Positions 36,443 to 45,230 of a stretch of 64,000 nucleotides of DNA are shown one piece after another. Below the pieces are notes generated by a model that worked only from the letters and a program-made list of their open reading frames with translations, did not search any database and was not told the DNA's origin. The DNA is from Pirellulales bacterium (GTDB lineage Bacteria; Planctomycetota; Planctomycetia; Pirellulales; JAEUIK01): assembly GCA_019694435.1 (NCBI GenBank), contig JAIBBZ010000002.1:310001-374000 (forward strand), read 5' to 3'. Both the position numbers and the translations under genes were made by a program. Position 1 is the first letter of the stretch, and the number at the start of each line of letters is the position of its first letter.

Positions 36443-38422
36443 CTATTGCCGGGCGGCAGCGGCCGGCCAGCTACGGGCCTGGATCAGAAAGTCGGGCACC
36501 TGGCCCAGCGTTGGATCGGCCGCGACGGCCTGCTGGAGCCGCACTGCCGTGCCCACGTCGGCGGCGCGAATCGCCTCGTTGGCGGCGTCGCGGAATCCGA
36601 GGAACGCGGTCGCGAGCAGCTCGGACCAGTACGGCGACGATCGCAACGACTCGATTTGCGCCCAATCGTGCAGCAGTTGGGCAGCCGCCTCATGCTTGCC
36701 GCCGGCAAACGCTTCGCGCAGGTGCTGCTGCAACGAGTCGGCGATCATGTCCCAGGCGCTGGTCCGCGACACGAGCCACGAATCTTCGCTGGCCCGTTTG
36801 GCGACGCGTTCGATCGCGGCGACGTCGCGGGACAAGGCGAGCTGCTTGATCCAGGCCTGGTAGACCAGCCGTACCTGGGCTCCCAAGGCGGCATCGAACG
36901 AGGCGGGCGCGGTCTGCCAGGTCGCTCGGGCGAGCGCGGCAGGAAAATCGCCGGACTCGAGCGCCAGGTTCGACCAGCGGATCAGCAGCTCGCGCCGGCC
37001 GGTGACGAATCGCGGCTCGCCGGGGCGGCGCGTCAGCCCCTGTTGCCACGCCGCCAGGGCTTGTTCGTAGTGGCCTTGTCCTTCGTAGGCCGTGGCAGCG
37101 GTCGAGATGGCTTCGGCCTCAGCCGAGGCCAACTCGCTGCGCGCCCCCAAGCGGTGTTTGGCGGCCGCAAGCGTCGCGAGGGAATCGTCGAGTTGCGCGG
37201 ACGAAGCGAGCTTCAAGGCATGGCCGCGATAGACGTTCAGGCAGATGTCGTGCCAGATCGCATCGCTCAGGTCGACTGACTCGGCCAGTCGCACGGCCTC
37301 GGCCGAACGGTCTGCCGCGGCGAGCTCCTCGAACCAGCGTTGATAAATCGCCAGGCGATTCGATTGAAACAGCTTGTGCTGGGGCGCCAGTTGCGCACCT
37401 TGGTCCAAGAGCCGCACGGCCGCGGCATATTCACCCGTGCCACTGCGCGACAGCGACCAGTTGTTGATCGCCGCCAGCAGGTTGCCCCAGGCCGAGACGC
37501 TGGAGGCGTCGACGCGTAGCGCTTTGACGTTGGCGGCCAGAGCGGCGGCGAATTGTTCGTGCTCGAGACACTCGACGCCGCGGTTGTAGTAGATGATCCC
37601 GACCAGCGACGCCAAGGGGACGATTCGGCGACCGCCGCGGCGGGCAGGATGCGCCGCGCCCAACGTCCGCGCGAGCAGCTCCTGTTGCCGGGCCGGGTCG
37701 TCCAGCACGGCGAACCAGCGCGGACATGTGGTCTCGACGTCGACCGCTCGCGTTCCGGCAGAGACGATGCAGTAGGCATGTCCGGGCAACTCGACGCCCC
37801 GGACGTCCAAACCGCATTCCTGGCAAAGACAGCCGTAGAGCAAGGCTGAGCTGACGCAGTTAAACCGGCCGTACTCGATCAACTCGGCAAGATCGGTGCA
37901 ATCGACCTGGTAACCCCCGTGAAGAATCTCGCGGTGCATCAGGTCGAACAAGGCGCCGGCCTGCTCGAGCGGGGGCAACCGGCGATCGACCTGCGCGCGG
38001 CATTCGTCGATCCAGGCAGAAAAAACCTCGCGGTAACGCCCCAGGCGGGCCGCATCGAAGACCTGGCTGGCCATCAAGGCCGCATCCCATAGCGGGACAC
38101 GCTCGAGTTGCCCGTCGGCCAGGTCGGTAAACAGGGCCTCTTCCTCGGTCCGTGGCTCAAGGTCGAAACCATGGGCAGAGGCCCAGTCGCGGGCCAATCG
38201 TCCGGCGTCGGCCGGCAAGGGGGGCGTCGAAACGGCCTCGGCATCCGCGGCGGCAGGCGGAGAGGCCGTACGCGTTGCCGCGGCGACCGAACGCGAGGGA
38301 GTTTGCGGCTTTTCCGTCCGGGGCCAGATGCGCAGGCGAAATCCCTTGGCCGTCGCCGAGCCAGGGACGCACGTTGCCGCGAGGACAACCAGGAACCAAA
38401 CCAGGGCGCGCAACGCGAGCAC
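36443..38422 (-). CDS. Secreted transglutaminase-like protein with helical repeats
   Basis: 659 residues from GTG 38422, with GAGGA about 10 nt upstream. The N-terminal signal peptide ALVWFLVVLAATCVPGSATA is followed by a Pro/Ala/Ser linker. Residues about 140-235 form a transglutaminase/SirB1-like domain: nucleophile cysteine in GRFNCVSSALLYG, histidine in LPGHAYCIV and aspartate in AVDVETT, so a complete Cys-His-Asp triad is visible. The rest is TPR-like helical repeats (for example NRGVECLEHEQFAAALAANVKAL). Such enzymes cleave or crosslink peptides outside the cytoplasm, or serve as inactive binding folds. It lies downstream of ribBA but with a 312-bp gap, so it probably has its own promoter. 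Confidence 0.75.
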   Translation of the reverse strand: MLALRALVWFLVVLAATCVPGSATAKGFRLRIWPRTEKPQTPSRSVAAATRTASPPAAADAEAVSTPPLPADAGRLARDWASAHGFDLEPRTEEEALFTDLADGQLERVPLWDAALMASQVFDAARLGRYREVFSAWIDECRAQVDRRLPPLEQAGALFDLMHREILHGGYQVDCTDLAELIEYGRFNCVSSALLYGCLCQECGLDVRGVELPGHAYCIVSAGTRAVDVETTCPRWFAVLDDPARQQELLARTLGAAHPARRGGRRIVPLASLVGIIYYNRGVECLEHEQFAAALAANVKALRVDASSVSAWGNLLAAINNWSLSRSGTGEYAAAVRLLDQGAQLAPQHKLFQSNRLAIYQRWFEELAAADRSAEAVRLAESVDLSDAIWHDICLNVYRGHALKLASSAQLDDSLATLAAAKHRLGARSELASAEAEAISTAATAYEGQGHYEQALAAWQQGLTRRPGEPRFVTGRRELLIRWSNLALESGDFPAALARATWQTAPASFDAALGAQVRLVYQAWIKQLALSRDVAAIERVAKRASEDSWLVSRTSAWDMIADSLQQHLREAFAGGKHEAAAQLLHDWAQIESLRSSPYWSELLATAFLGFRDAANEAIRAADVGTAVRLQQAVAADPTLGQVPDFLIQARSWPAAAARQ

Positions 38423-38734
38423 GAAGCAGTTCCTCGTTGGTCACGCCGAGCGAACGGATCGCTCGCGAGCCGCGATCGATTGGGGGGAGCCGGCGGAGAT
38501 GCTGAATGACCGCCGGGGTGGGAGGGCCGCCCTGGAGTGCCCTCCGGACCGAGGCGTGCCCGGGGAAATATAAGTCGCAGTTGGCCGCTGCGCGGACAAA
38601 TCGCGGCAAAATTCTTGGCGCGCACCCGCTCTTGCGGCGGTGACTTCGGCGCGAACCGAATGGACGCTAAAACGCGCACCTTCGGTAGCGACAATTCCGA
38701 CCCACTCGTGCGGGGAGCGCCCGGCCGCGTACGA
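38423..38734. other. Intergenic region between ribBA and the transglutaminase-like gene
   Basis: A 312-bp gap between two minus-strand genes. No RNA gene or riboswitch was recognised. The only promoter-like element is a TATATT on the minus strand (plus-strand aatata, 38567-38572) about 145 nt before the GTG start, without a well-spaced -35. Confidence 0.4.
38567..38572 (-). promoter_or_regulatory. Candidate -10 for the transglutaminase-like gene
   Basis: Minus-strand TATATT matches the -10 consensus at five of six positions in an otherwise GC-rich stretch. The nearest TTG-type hexamer is 21 bp further up, which is too far, so support is weak. Confidence 0.2.
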
Positions 38735-39949
38735 TTAGCCCTCTTCGGGCAGGTGGTGTCCCAGCTTCTCGCGCTTCGTGGCCAGGTAGCGGGCGTTGTA
38801 CTCGTTGGTCGGAGGCGCGATCGGCACCTGATCGACCACTTGCAGGTCGAAGCCGCCGTAGATGAAGGCGTCGGTCTTTTTCGGATTGTTCGTCAACAGG
38901 CGAATCTTCGACAGGCCCAGGTCTTTGAGAATCTGGATGCCGACGCCGTAATCTCGCATGTCGGCGCGATAGCCCAGCGCGTGGTTGGCCTCGACGGTGT
39001 CGAGCCCCTGGTCTTGCAGGTGATAGGCCTTGATCTTGTCGATCAGGCCGATTCCCCGGCCTTCCTGCGGCAAATAGACGAGCACGCCCACGCCCTCGCT
39101 GCGGATCATCTCGAGGGCCAGATGCAGTTGATCGCCGCAGTCGCAGCGCAACGAACCGAGCAGGTCGCCCGTGAAGCAGGAAGAATGCAGCCGCACCAGC
39201 GGCGCGACGACCGAACTCAAGTCGCCGATCGACAGCACGACCGGCTGCTGCGACTCGAACTTCACGCCGTAGCCGATGATGCGGCCCACGCCGTAGCGCG
39301 TTGGCAGATCGGCTTCGGCCAGGCGATAGACGAGCTTTTCGCGTTGGCGGCGATAGCGGATCAACTCTTCGATCGTGATGATCTGCAGGTGATGCGTGCG
39401 GGCCAGCTCGCACAGCGTCTCGCGATTGGCGCGCATCCCGGTATCGTCGAGGATTTCGCAGAGCACGCCTGCCGGCGCCAGCCCCGCGAGCCGGGCCAGA
39501 TCGACGGCCGCCTCGGTGTGTCCGGCGCGGCGCAAGACGCCGCCCTCCTTGGCCACGAGCGGGAACAGGTGTCCCGGCCGGACAAAATCGCTCGGCTTGC
39601 TGGCCGGGTCGACGATGGCGCGAATCGTCGTGGCTCGCTCTTGCGCGGTGATGCCGGTCTTCGCCGTGCGGTGATCGACGGGCACGGTAAAGGCCGTTTG
39701 CAGCGGCGCCGTGTTCTGCTCGACCATCATCGGCAGCTTGAGCCGCTCGGCCAGCTCGGGGAGGATTGGCATGCAGAGCTGGCCGCGCCCCTGGCTGATC
39801 ATGAAGTTCACCAGCTCGGGCGTGACCTTGTCGGCCGCACAGATGAAGTCACCCTCGTTTTCGCGATCCTCGGCGTCGACGACGATGATCGCCTCGCCGC
39901 GGCCGATCGCGTCGACGGCTTGTTCGATGGTCGAATAGTCGAGCGACAT
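38735..39949 (-). CDS. ribBA: Bifunctional DHBP synthase / GTP cyclohydrolase II
   Basis: Provides both precursors of riboflavin: 3,4-dihydroxy-2-butanone 4-phosphate from ribulose 5-phosphate, and a pyrimidine intermediate from GTP. 404 residues from ATG 39949 (MSLDYSTIEQAVDAIGRG); the 49 upstream in-frame codons are not protein-like. The DHBP synthase half has DAEDRENEGDFICAAD, SQGRGQLCMPI and RRAGHTEAAVDL. The cyclohydrolase half has the three zinc cysteines in SCFTGDLLGSLRCDCGD, YLPQEGRGIGL and the RLLTNNPKK motif. Both active sites look complete. No other rib genes are adjacent, and no FMN riboswitch was recognised in the 182 bp upstream. Confidence 0.95.
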   Translation of the reverse strand: MSLDYSTIEQAVDAIGRGEAIIVVDAEDRENEGDFICAADKVTPELVNFMISQGRGQLCMPILPELAERLKLPMMVEQNTAPLQTAFTVPVDHRTAKTGITAQERATTIRAIVDPASKPSDFVRPGHLFPLVAKEGGVLRRAGHTEAAVDLARLAGLAPAGVLCEILDDTGMRANRETLCELARTHHLQIITIEELIRYRRQREKLVYRLAEADLPTRYGVGRIIGYGVKFESQQPVVLSIGDLSSVVAPLVRLHSSCFTGDLLGSLRCDCGDQLHLALEMIRSEGVGVLVYLPQEGRGIGLIDKIKAYHLQDQGLDTVEANHALGYRADMRDYGVGIQILKDLGLSKIRLLTNNPKKTDAFIYGGFDLQVVDQVPIAPPTNEYNARYLATKREKLGHHLPEEG

Positions 39950-40131
39950 ACGTGGCTTGGCTCCCTGCATCCTCCCCGGCGGCCGTCCGGCGAACGATAT
40001 GCCGATTCCGCCGTGGGCAAGCGTGGCGGCCGTCCGGAAAGGATCGATTCGCGATATTATAGACCCTGGCGGCACGGCCCGACATTGGCGGGCCACCCGC
40101 GGAAAAACCGGTCGTCGAGGCGCGGCATCGC

Positions 40132-40977
40132 ATGTCCTTGGATCGCGAAGAGTACATCGAGCAGCAGTACTTCTTTCGCGCCTTGGGCGAACGGATGCGC
40201 CAGCAGGTTTCGACCCAGGAACTGCTGGTGTCGATCAAGGACGAGATTCTGTCCACCACGCGGCTGCCGCTGGCGCTCGACTTCCTGGCTGCCGAGCTGA
40301 AGCTGCACGGCGTGATGGCCGCCGCCATGGCGCGGCTGGGGCATTACTTCACGGCTTTCCAGACCTACCTCGTGGCCGAGGCCGAGAATGAACGGGGCCG
40401 CTTCGATTTCGGCACCGCCCTGGAGATTCTGCACCAGGAAGCTGGATATCGGGCGGCCGGAGCGACGCCGCAGGGCATCTTCCTGTACGAGTTCGAGGTC
40501 CTCAGCCGCAATCGGCTGCGCTATGACCACGGTCTGGACGCGATCGCCGCGGACCCGATTTTCGACGACGATTGGCGCGTTTGGATCCAAACGGTCCGGC
40601 GGCAGGTGGGCATCATCGACTTTGCCGACCTGCTCTACGTTCGGAGCACGTACTACCGCCGGCAGCGAGCCCAACGGGGCGTCGAGACCGCGGAGCCCGA
40701 GGCACCCACGCTGTTTGCGGAAAAGGAAGGGAAGATCGCCTGGGCCAACCGCCGCAAGGACCCCATGTTCCTGTTTGCCGCCCTGCAGCGGCAGTTGGGC
40801 TATCCCGAGGTGCCTCGGCCACGGCCGGTCGAATCGGAGCAGTCGCTGCTGCCGCAGCTAGCTCGGCGCCTGGAGCGAGTCGAGCACCGGCTCAAGCTGC
40901 TCGAGGACGAGGGCAAGGGCGGGATCGATCTGACCAAGTTTTTCGGGCCCGGTTTGGAGCCTCCGGCGGGGTCCTGA
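40132..40977 (+). CDS. Uncharacterised cytoplasmic protein
   Basis: Not recognised. 281 residues, no signal peptide or membrane helix. Residues 1-170 are a compact alpha-rich region with many conserved-looking aromatics (YIEQQYFFRALGERM, HYFTAFQTYLVAEAENERGRFDF). A charged linker follows (175-205), then a segment ending WANRRKDPMFLFAALQRQLGYPEVPRP, and a C-terminal amphipathic helix or short coiled coil (LLPQLARRLERVEHRLKLLE, about 240-265). It is divergent from ribBA, and korA follows 234 bp downstream. Good coding statistics and the ordered sequence argue for a real gene. No function is proposed. Confidence 0.65.
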   Translation: MSLDREEYIEQQYFFRALGERMRQQVSTQELLVSIKDEILSTTRLPLALDFLAAELKLHGVMAAAMARLGHYFTAFQTYLVAEAENERGRFDFGTALEILHQEAGYRAAGATPQGIFLYEFEVLSRNRLRYDHGLDAIAADPIFDDDWRVWIQTVRRQVGIIDFADLLYVRSTYYRRQRAQRGVETAEPEAPTLFAEKEGKIAWANRRKDPMFLFAALQRQLGYPEVPRPRPVESEQSLLPQLARRLERVEHRLKLLEDEGKGGIDLTKFFGPGLEPPAGS

Positions 40978-41080
40978 GGGGTGGCCGGCCCAGCCCCGGG
41001 GCGGCCGTGTGGGCAACGAAATTGACCAGGATTGCCGGTTAGGAAAAAACGGAACCCTCGCTGCCAGCCGACCGATATAG

Positions 41081-41108
41081 TTGCTAAGATCGATTTAATC
41101 GGTATATG
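41081..41108 (+). promoter_or_regulatory. Candidate promoter of korAB
   Basis: TTGCTA (41081-41086), 16 bp, then TATATG (41103-41108), each matching its consensus at four of six bases, in an AT-rich island. An inverted repeat ACCGAT (41071-41076) / ATCGGT (41098-41103) brackets the -35 region and could be an operator. The leader would be about 95 nt. Confidence 0.35.
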
Positions 41109-41211
41109 AGCCCGCCTTCTAGGTCTCCATCGGGCCATCCTTTCGGTGGTCTCGCCCACCTGACCAGACGCATCCAATCTGCTTCCCGCGAACGAGGTTG
41201 CACACGCACTC

Positions 41212-43065
41212 ATGGCTACCACTACAGGGCCGTCCAAGTCAGTGGTGGAACTGTCTTCCGCCACGGTCCGCTTCTGCGGCGACTCGGGGGATGGCATGCA
41301 GTTGGCCGGGTCACAAATGACCCTTACGTCGGCACTGGTGGGCAACGACGTGGCCACGTTTCCCGACTTTCCGGCTGAAATCCGCGCGCCGCGCGGTAAG
41401 AAGTTCGGAGTCAGCGGGTTTCAGATTCACTTTGCTAGCAAAGATATCTACACCCCGGGCGATCAAGTCGACGCGCTGGTGGCGATGAACCCGGCGGCGC
41501 TGGTGACGAACCTGACTGACCTGGTGCCCGGCGGCGTGCTGATCGTCAACGCCGACGAGTTCAACAAGAACAATCTTCGACTCGCGGAGTGCGCGACTAA
41601 CCCGCTCGAAGACAACAGCCTGGCCAACTACCAGTTGTTCTCGGTCGACATGACGCGGTTAACCCGCGCCGCGGTCGAAGACCTGGGGCTCGGCGTCAAG
41701 GAAAGCGATCGCTGCCGGAACTTTTTCGCCATGGGGCTGGTGTTCTGGCTCTACGACCGGCCGCTCGAGCCGACGCTGCGCTACATCGACGACAAGTTCG
41801 GCAAAAAGCCGGCGATCGCCGAGGCCAACCGCCGGGCCCTGACGGCGGGCTACAACTATGGCGAGACGACCGACGCGTTCGTCAGCCAATATCGCGTGGA
41901 GAAGGCCAAGCTGCCGGCCGGCAAGTACAAGAACATCACCGGCAACCAGGCCACGGCCTATGGCCTGCTGGCCGCCGCGAATCGCAGCGGCTGCGAGCTG
42001 TTCTTCGCCGGCTACCCGATCACGCCGGCCAGTGACATCTTGCACGAGCTGTCGCGGCACAAGAATTTCGGCGTCCGCACGTTCCAGGCCGAGGACGAGA
42101 TCGCCGCGGTCACCTCGCTGATCGGCGCCGCGTATGGCGGCGCGATGGCCGTCACCGCTTCGAGCGGCCCGGGCATCGCGCTCAAGGCCGAAGGCGCCGC
42201 GTTGGCGGTGATGACCGAGCTGCCGCTGATCATCATCAACGTGCAGCGCGGTGGCCCCAGCACCGGCCTGCCGACGAAGACCGAGCAGGCCGACCTGCTG
42301 CAGGCCATGTTCGGACGCAACGGCGAATGCCCGCTGGCGATCCTGGCGCCGCGCAGCCCCGCGGATTGCTTCGAGATCGTGCAAGAGGCTTGGGAGATTG
42401 CCGTCAACTTCATGACGCCCGTGATGGTGCTGTCCGACGGCTACCTGGCGAACGGCTCGGAACCCTGGCGGATCCCGGACGTGTCGACCCTGTCGAAGAT
42501 CGCAGTCGAACACCCGCCGGGCCCGCAAAACGGTTCGCTGTTCTATCCCTACCTGCGCAACGAGAAGCTCGCCCGGCCGTGGGCGATTCCCGGAACACCG
42601 GGCTTGATGCACCGCATCGGCGGCATCGAAAAGCAGGACAAGACCGGCAGCATCAGCTACGACCCGAAGAATCACCAGCACATGGTTGATACCCGCGCCA
42701 ACAAAATCGCCGGCATCGCGCAGCATCTGCCGCTGCAGACGGTCGACGGGCCCGAGCGAGGCCGGCTGCTGGTGCTCAGCTGGGGCGGTACATATGGCGC
42801 TTGCCAAACGGCCGTCCGCGACGCGCTGGAACGCGGCCTGTCGGTGGCCCATTGCCACCTGCGCTACCTGAATCCGCTGCCGCGCAACCTCGGCGAGATT
42901 CTCCGCAGCTACGATCGGGTGCTCGTGCCCGAGCTGAACCGCGGCCAGTTGCGGCTGCTGGTGCGGAGCGAGTTCCTCGTCGATTGCCAGGGGCTCAACA
43001 AAGTCCAGGGCAAGCCGTTTACCGTCAAGGAACTGAGTCGCCAGATCGACCAAATGCTCGGCTAA
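41212..43065 (+). CDS. korA: 2-oxoacid:acceptor oxidoreductase subunit alpha (gamma-alpha fusion)
   Basis: Part of a CoA-dependent 2-oxoacid:ferredoxin oxidoreductase, probably acting on 2-oxoglutarate. 617 residues. The N-terminal gamma domain (about 15-190) shows RFCGDSGDGMQLAG, KFGVSGFQIHF and VAMNPAAL. The alpha (pyrimidine) domain starts near 240 with ATAYGLLAAANRSG, FFAGYPITPASDILHEL (about 268), the glutamate-bearing EDEIAAVTSLIGAAYGG and RGGPSTGLPTKTEQADL. The C-terminal LSWGGTYGACQTAVRDALE domain is also present. This gamma-alpha fusion paired with a separate beta subunit matches the KorAB type of Mycobacterium. korB follows after 123 bp. Confidence 0.92.
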   Translation: MATTTGPSKSVVELSSATVRFCGDSGDGMQLAGSQMTLTSALVGNDVATFPDFPAEIRAPRGKKFGVSGFQIHFASKDIYTPGDQVDALVAMNPAALVTNLTDLVPGGVLIVNADEFNKNNLRLAECATNPLEDNSLANYQLFSVDMTRLTRAAVEDLGLGVKESDRCRNFFAMGLVFWLYDRPLEPTLRYIDDKFGKKPAIAEANRRALTAGYNYGETTDAFVSQYRVEKAKLPAGKYKNITGNQATAYGLLAAANRSGCELFFAGYPITPASDILHELSRHKNFGVRTFQAEDEIAAVTSLIGAAYGGAMAVTASSGPGIALKAEGAALAVMTELPLIIINVQRGGPSTGLPTKTEQADLLQAMFGRNGECPLAILAPRSPADCFEIVQEAWEIAVNFMTPVMVLSDGYLANGSEPWRIPDVSTLSKIAVEHPPGPQNGSLFYPYLRNEKLARPWAIPGTPGLMHRIGGIEKQDKTGSISYDPKNHQHMVDTRANKIAGIAQHLPLQTVDGPERGRLLVLSWGGTYGACQTAVRDALERGLSVAHCHLRYLNPLPRNLGEILRSYDRVLVPELNRGQLRLLVRSEFLVDCQGLNKVQGKPFTVKELSRQIDQMLG

Positions 43066-43085
43066 GGCCGTACGGCCCGCGGGCC
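43066..43085. promoter_or_regulatory. Two overlapping 12-bp palindromes between korA and korB
   Basis: GGCCGTACGGCC (43066-43077) and GGCCCGCGGGCC (43074-43085) are perfect palindromes that share four bases and begin at the base after the korA stop. They could fold as small alternative hairpins or be chance GC symmetry. Confidence 0.25.
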
Positions 43086-43188
43086 CTGCGCGTCGCATAC
43101 CAAACAGACTAACAGGCCACGCGAATTAGCGGGCCACACGAACGACCACTCATGCCAGCCGCCTGCGAAAGGTGCCACGGTTCATTCG

Positions 43189-44211
43189 ATGAGCGTTGAC
43201 ACGACCCTGCCGGTTTTGACCCCCGATGATTTTGCCAGCGATCAAGATGTGCGCTGGTGCCCGGGCTGTGGCGATTACTCGATTCTGAAACAGATGAAGG
43301 TGGCGCTGGCCGCAATCGGCGTGCCGCGCGAACAGACGGTGTTCGTCTCGGGGATCGGTTGTTCGAGCCGTTTCCCGTACTACATGAATACCTACGGCAT
43401 CCACTCGATTCACGGCCGGGCCCCGGCCGTGGCGACGGGCCTGAAGGTTTCGCGTCCTGAACTTAGCGTCTGGGTCATCACCGGCGACGGCGACGCGTTG
43501 AGCATCGGCGGCAATCACCTGATGCACGCCATCCGCCGCAACCTGGACATCAACATCATCCTGTTCAACAACCGCATTTATGGCCTGACCAAGGGGCAAT
43601 ACTCGCCAACTTCGGTCTTGGGCCAGGTGACCAAGAGCACCCCGATGGGTGTGGTCGACAACCCGCTCTCGCCGCTGTCGGTCGCCATCGGTTGTGAAGC
43701 GACCTTTGTGGCCCGCAGCGTCGACGTCTATGCCAAGCACCTGGTCGATACGTTGCAGCGTGCGGCGGCCCACAAGGGCACGTCGTTCGTCGAGGTCTAT
43801 CAGAACTGCAGCGTATTCAACGACGGCGCCTGGGACTACGCCACGGACAAGTCCAGCAAGAGCGATACCGTGCTCGAATTGACGCACGGCAAGCCGCTGA
43901 TCTTCGGCGCCAATAAGGACAAGGGTATTCGCCTCAACGGCACCCTGCCCGAGGTGGTCACGCTGGGCCAGGGCGTGCGCGAGGACGATCTGCTGTTTCA
44001 CGACGCGCATACCCCGGAGCCGACGTTGGCCTATCTGCTCAGCCGGATGCGCCAGCCCGACTTCCCCGAGCCGATCGGCGTGTTCCGCGACGTGCAGGCC
44101 CCCTGCTACGAAGACGGCATTGCCCGTCAGATCGACGACGCCCGCCAGGCCCGCGGTCCTGGCGACCTGCAGCGGCTGTTTGCCTCGGGCGAGACCTGGA
44201 CAGTCGAATAA
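43189..44211 (+). CDS. korB: 2-oxoacid:acceptor oxidoreductase subunit beta
   Basis: Thiamine-diphosphate-binding beta subunit of the KorAB complex, 340 residues. N-terminal CPGCGDY has the C24/C27 pair that helps hold the 4Fe-4S cluster. GIGCSSRFPYY and the ThDP motif GDGDALSIGGNHLMHAIRRN (about 100) end in ILFNNRIYGLTKGQYSPTS, whose GLTKGQYSPTS form is typical of 2-oxoglutarate-specific enzymes. No ferredoxin-like delta domain is fused, as expected for KorB. With KorA it would oxidise 2-oxoglutarate to succinyl-CoA and reduce ferredoxin. It converges on the SDR gene with 93 bp between the stops. Confidence 0.93.
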   Translation: MSVDTTLPVLTPDDFASDQDVRWCPGCGDYSILKQMKVALAAIGVPREQTVFVSGIGCSSRFPYYMNTYGIHSIHGRAPAVATGLKVSRPELSVWVITGDGDALSIGGNHLMHAIRRNLDINIILFNNRIYGLTKGQYSPTSVLGQVTKSTPMGVVDNPLSPLSVAIGCEATFVARSVDVYAKHLVDTLQRAAAHKGTSFVEVYQNCSVFNDGAWDYATDKSSKSDTVLELTHGKPLIFGANKDKGIRLNGTLPEVVTLGQGVREDDLLFHDAHTPEPTLAYLLSRMRQPDFPEPIGVFRDVQAPCYEDGIARQIDDARQARGPGDLQRLFASGETWTVE

Positions 44212-44304
44212 GCCGCTCGGCCAGCAGTGCCTTCAGGCAGTGCTTCTCGGCTGTACTTCCAGGCGGTGCACTGTCGCCAGGCCAGGCTTCCCGGCCGGCA
44301 GCGT

Positions 44305-45039
44305 TTAGCTGTAATCCTGATTCGTCGGCTTGATGACCAGCTCTGCCACGTGGGCCCGGGGTGGCAGGCAGGCCACCATCAGGACCGCTTCGGCAATGTC
44401 CTCGGGCTGCAGCATCAGCGAGCGTCGCTCGGCGCTGACCGGCGTCGGCCGGTGTTCAAGAATCGGCGTGTCGACTTCGCCGGGATAGACGTTCGTGACG
44501 CGCAGGCCCTGCGCGCCGAACTCGAGTGACACGCTGGTGCCCAGCGCGGTCATGGCAAACTTTGAGGCGTTGTAGCCCACCCCGCCCAAGAGGCCAGCGC
44601 GTTTGCCGGCCACGCTCGAGATGTTCACGATCAGGCCGTTCTTTCGCTCGACCATGTGCGGAACGACGGCGCGGATGCAGTTGAACGCCCCGGTGGCGTT
44701 GATGGCCAGCATCCGGTCCCAATCGGCCGGATCGAGCTGCGTCAGCATCCGCTTGGCGACGTTGATCCCGGCATTGTTCACAAGGATGTCGACGCGCCCC
44801 AGGGTCTTGATCGCCCAATGAAACAATGCGTCGACGCTGATGCGGTCGGCGACGTCACATTCGTGCATTTCCAACGGCACTTCGCCCTGGTGTTGCTTGA
44901 CGACTTCGCGCAACTTATCGATGCGGCGGCCGGCGATCACCACGCGGCACCCTTCGCGCGCCAGGGCCAGCGCAATCCCCTGCCCGATCCCCGTGCCACC
45001 TCCGGTGATGACTGCCGTCTGACCTGCCAAACGCTGCAT
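44305..45039 (-). CDS. SDR family NAD(P)-dependent oxidoreductase
   Basis: Classical short-chain dehydrogenase, 244 residues from ATG 45039 (MQRLAGQTAVITGGG). The frame extends 82 codons upstream, but that part is not protein-like. Cofactor motif TGGGTGIGQGIA, the structural NNAGIN, the serine in NISSVAGKRAG and the catalytic YNASKFAM are all present. VYPGEVDTPIL follows. A basic residue at the end of the second strand (AGRRIDK) suggests NADP. It resembles YdfG/serine-type 3-hydroxyacid dehydrogenases, but no substrate can be assigned. It is monocistronic, facing korB, and divergent from the RDD-SpoIIM cluster. Confidence 0.9.
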   Translation of the reverse strand: MQRLAGQTAVITGGGTGIGQGIALALAREGCRVVIAGRRIDKLREVVKQHQGEVPLEMHECDVADRISVDALFHWAIKTLGRVDILVNNAGINVAKRMLTQLDPADWDRMLAINATGAFNCIRAVVPHMVERKNGLIVNISSVAGKRAGLLGGVGYNASKFAMTALGTSVSLEFGAQGLRVTNVYPGEVDTPILEHRPTPVSAERRSLMLQPEDIAEAVLMVACLPPRAHVAELVIKPTNQDYS

Positions 45040-45230
45040 GGCTGAGCCTGTTTCCCGCGGGGAATGAGTCGTTGATTCGTAATCGTCTTGCCGAGACGGT
45101 GTTGTATCGTGTGGCGGGGGGTGGGGAAAGCGCCTGCCGCGAGAACGGCCCTTGCTGTGCTGCTCGGCGGCGCCGGTCCGGCACGATTCAGCGTTGCAGG
45201 CCGCACAAAGGCTCCGGATAATCCACGGCC

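Noticed and set aside
39950-40131. FMN riboswitch before ribBA
   Set aside because: None of the conserved FMN-element segments were found in the 182-bp divergent region.
38537-40300. A 587-codon plus-strand frame across ribBA
   Set aside because: Shadow of RibBA, which has complete active-site motifs, and of the start of the 40132 gene.
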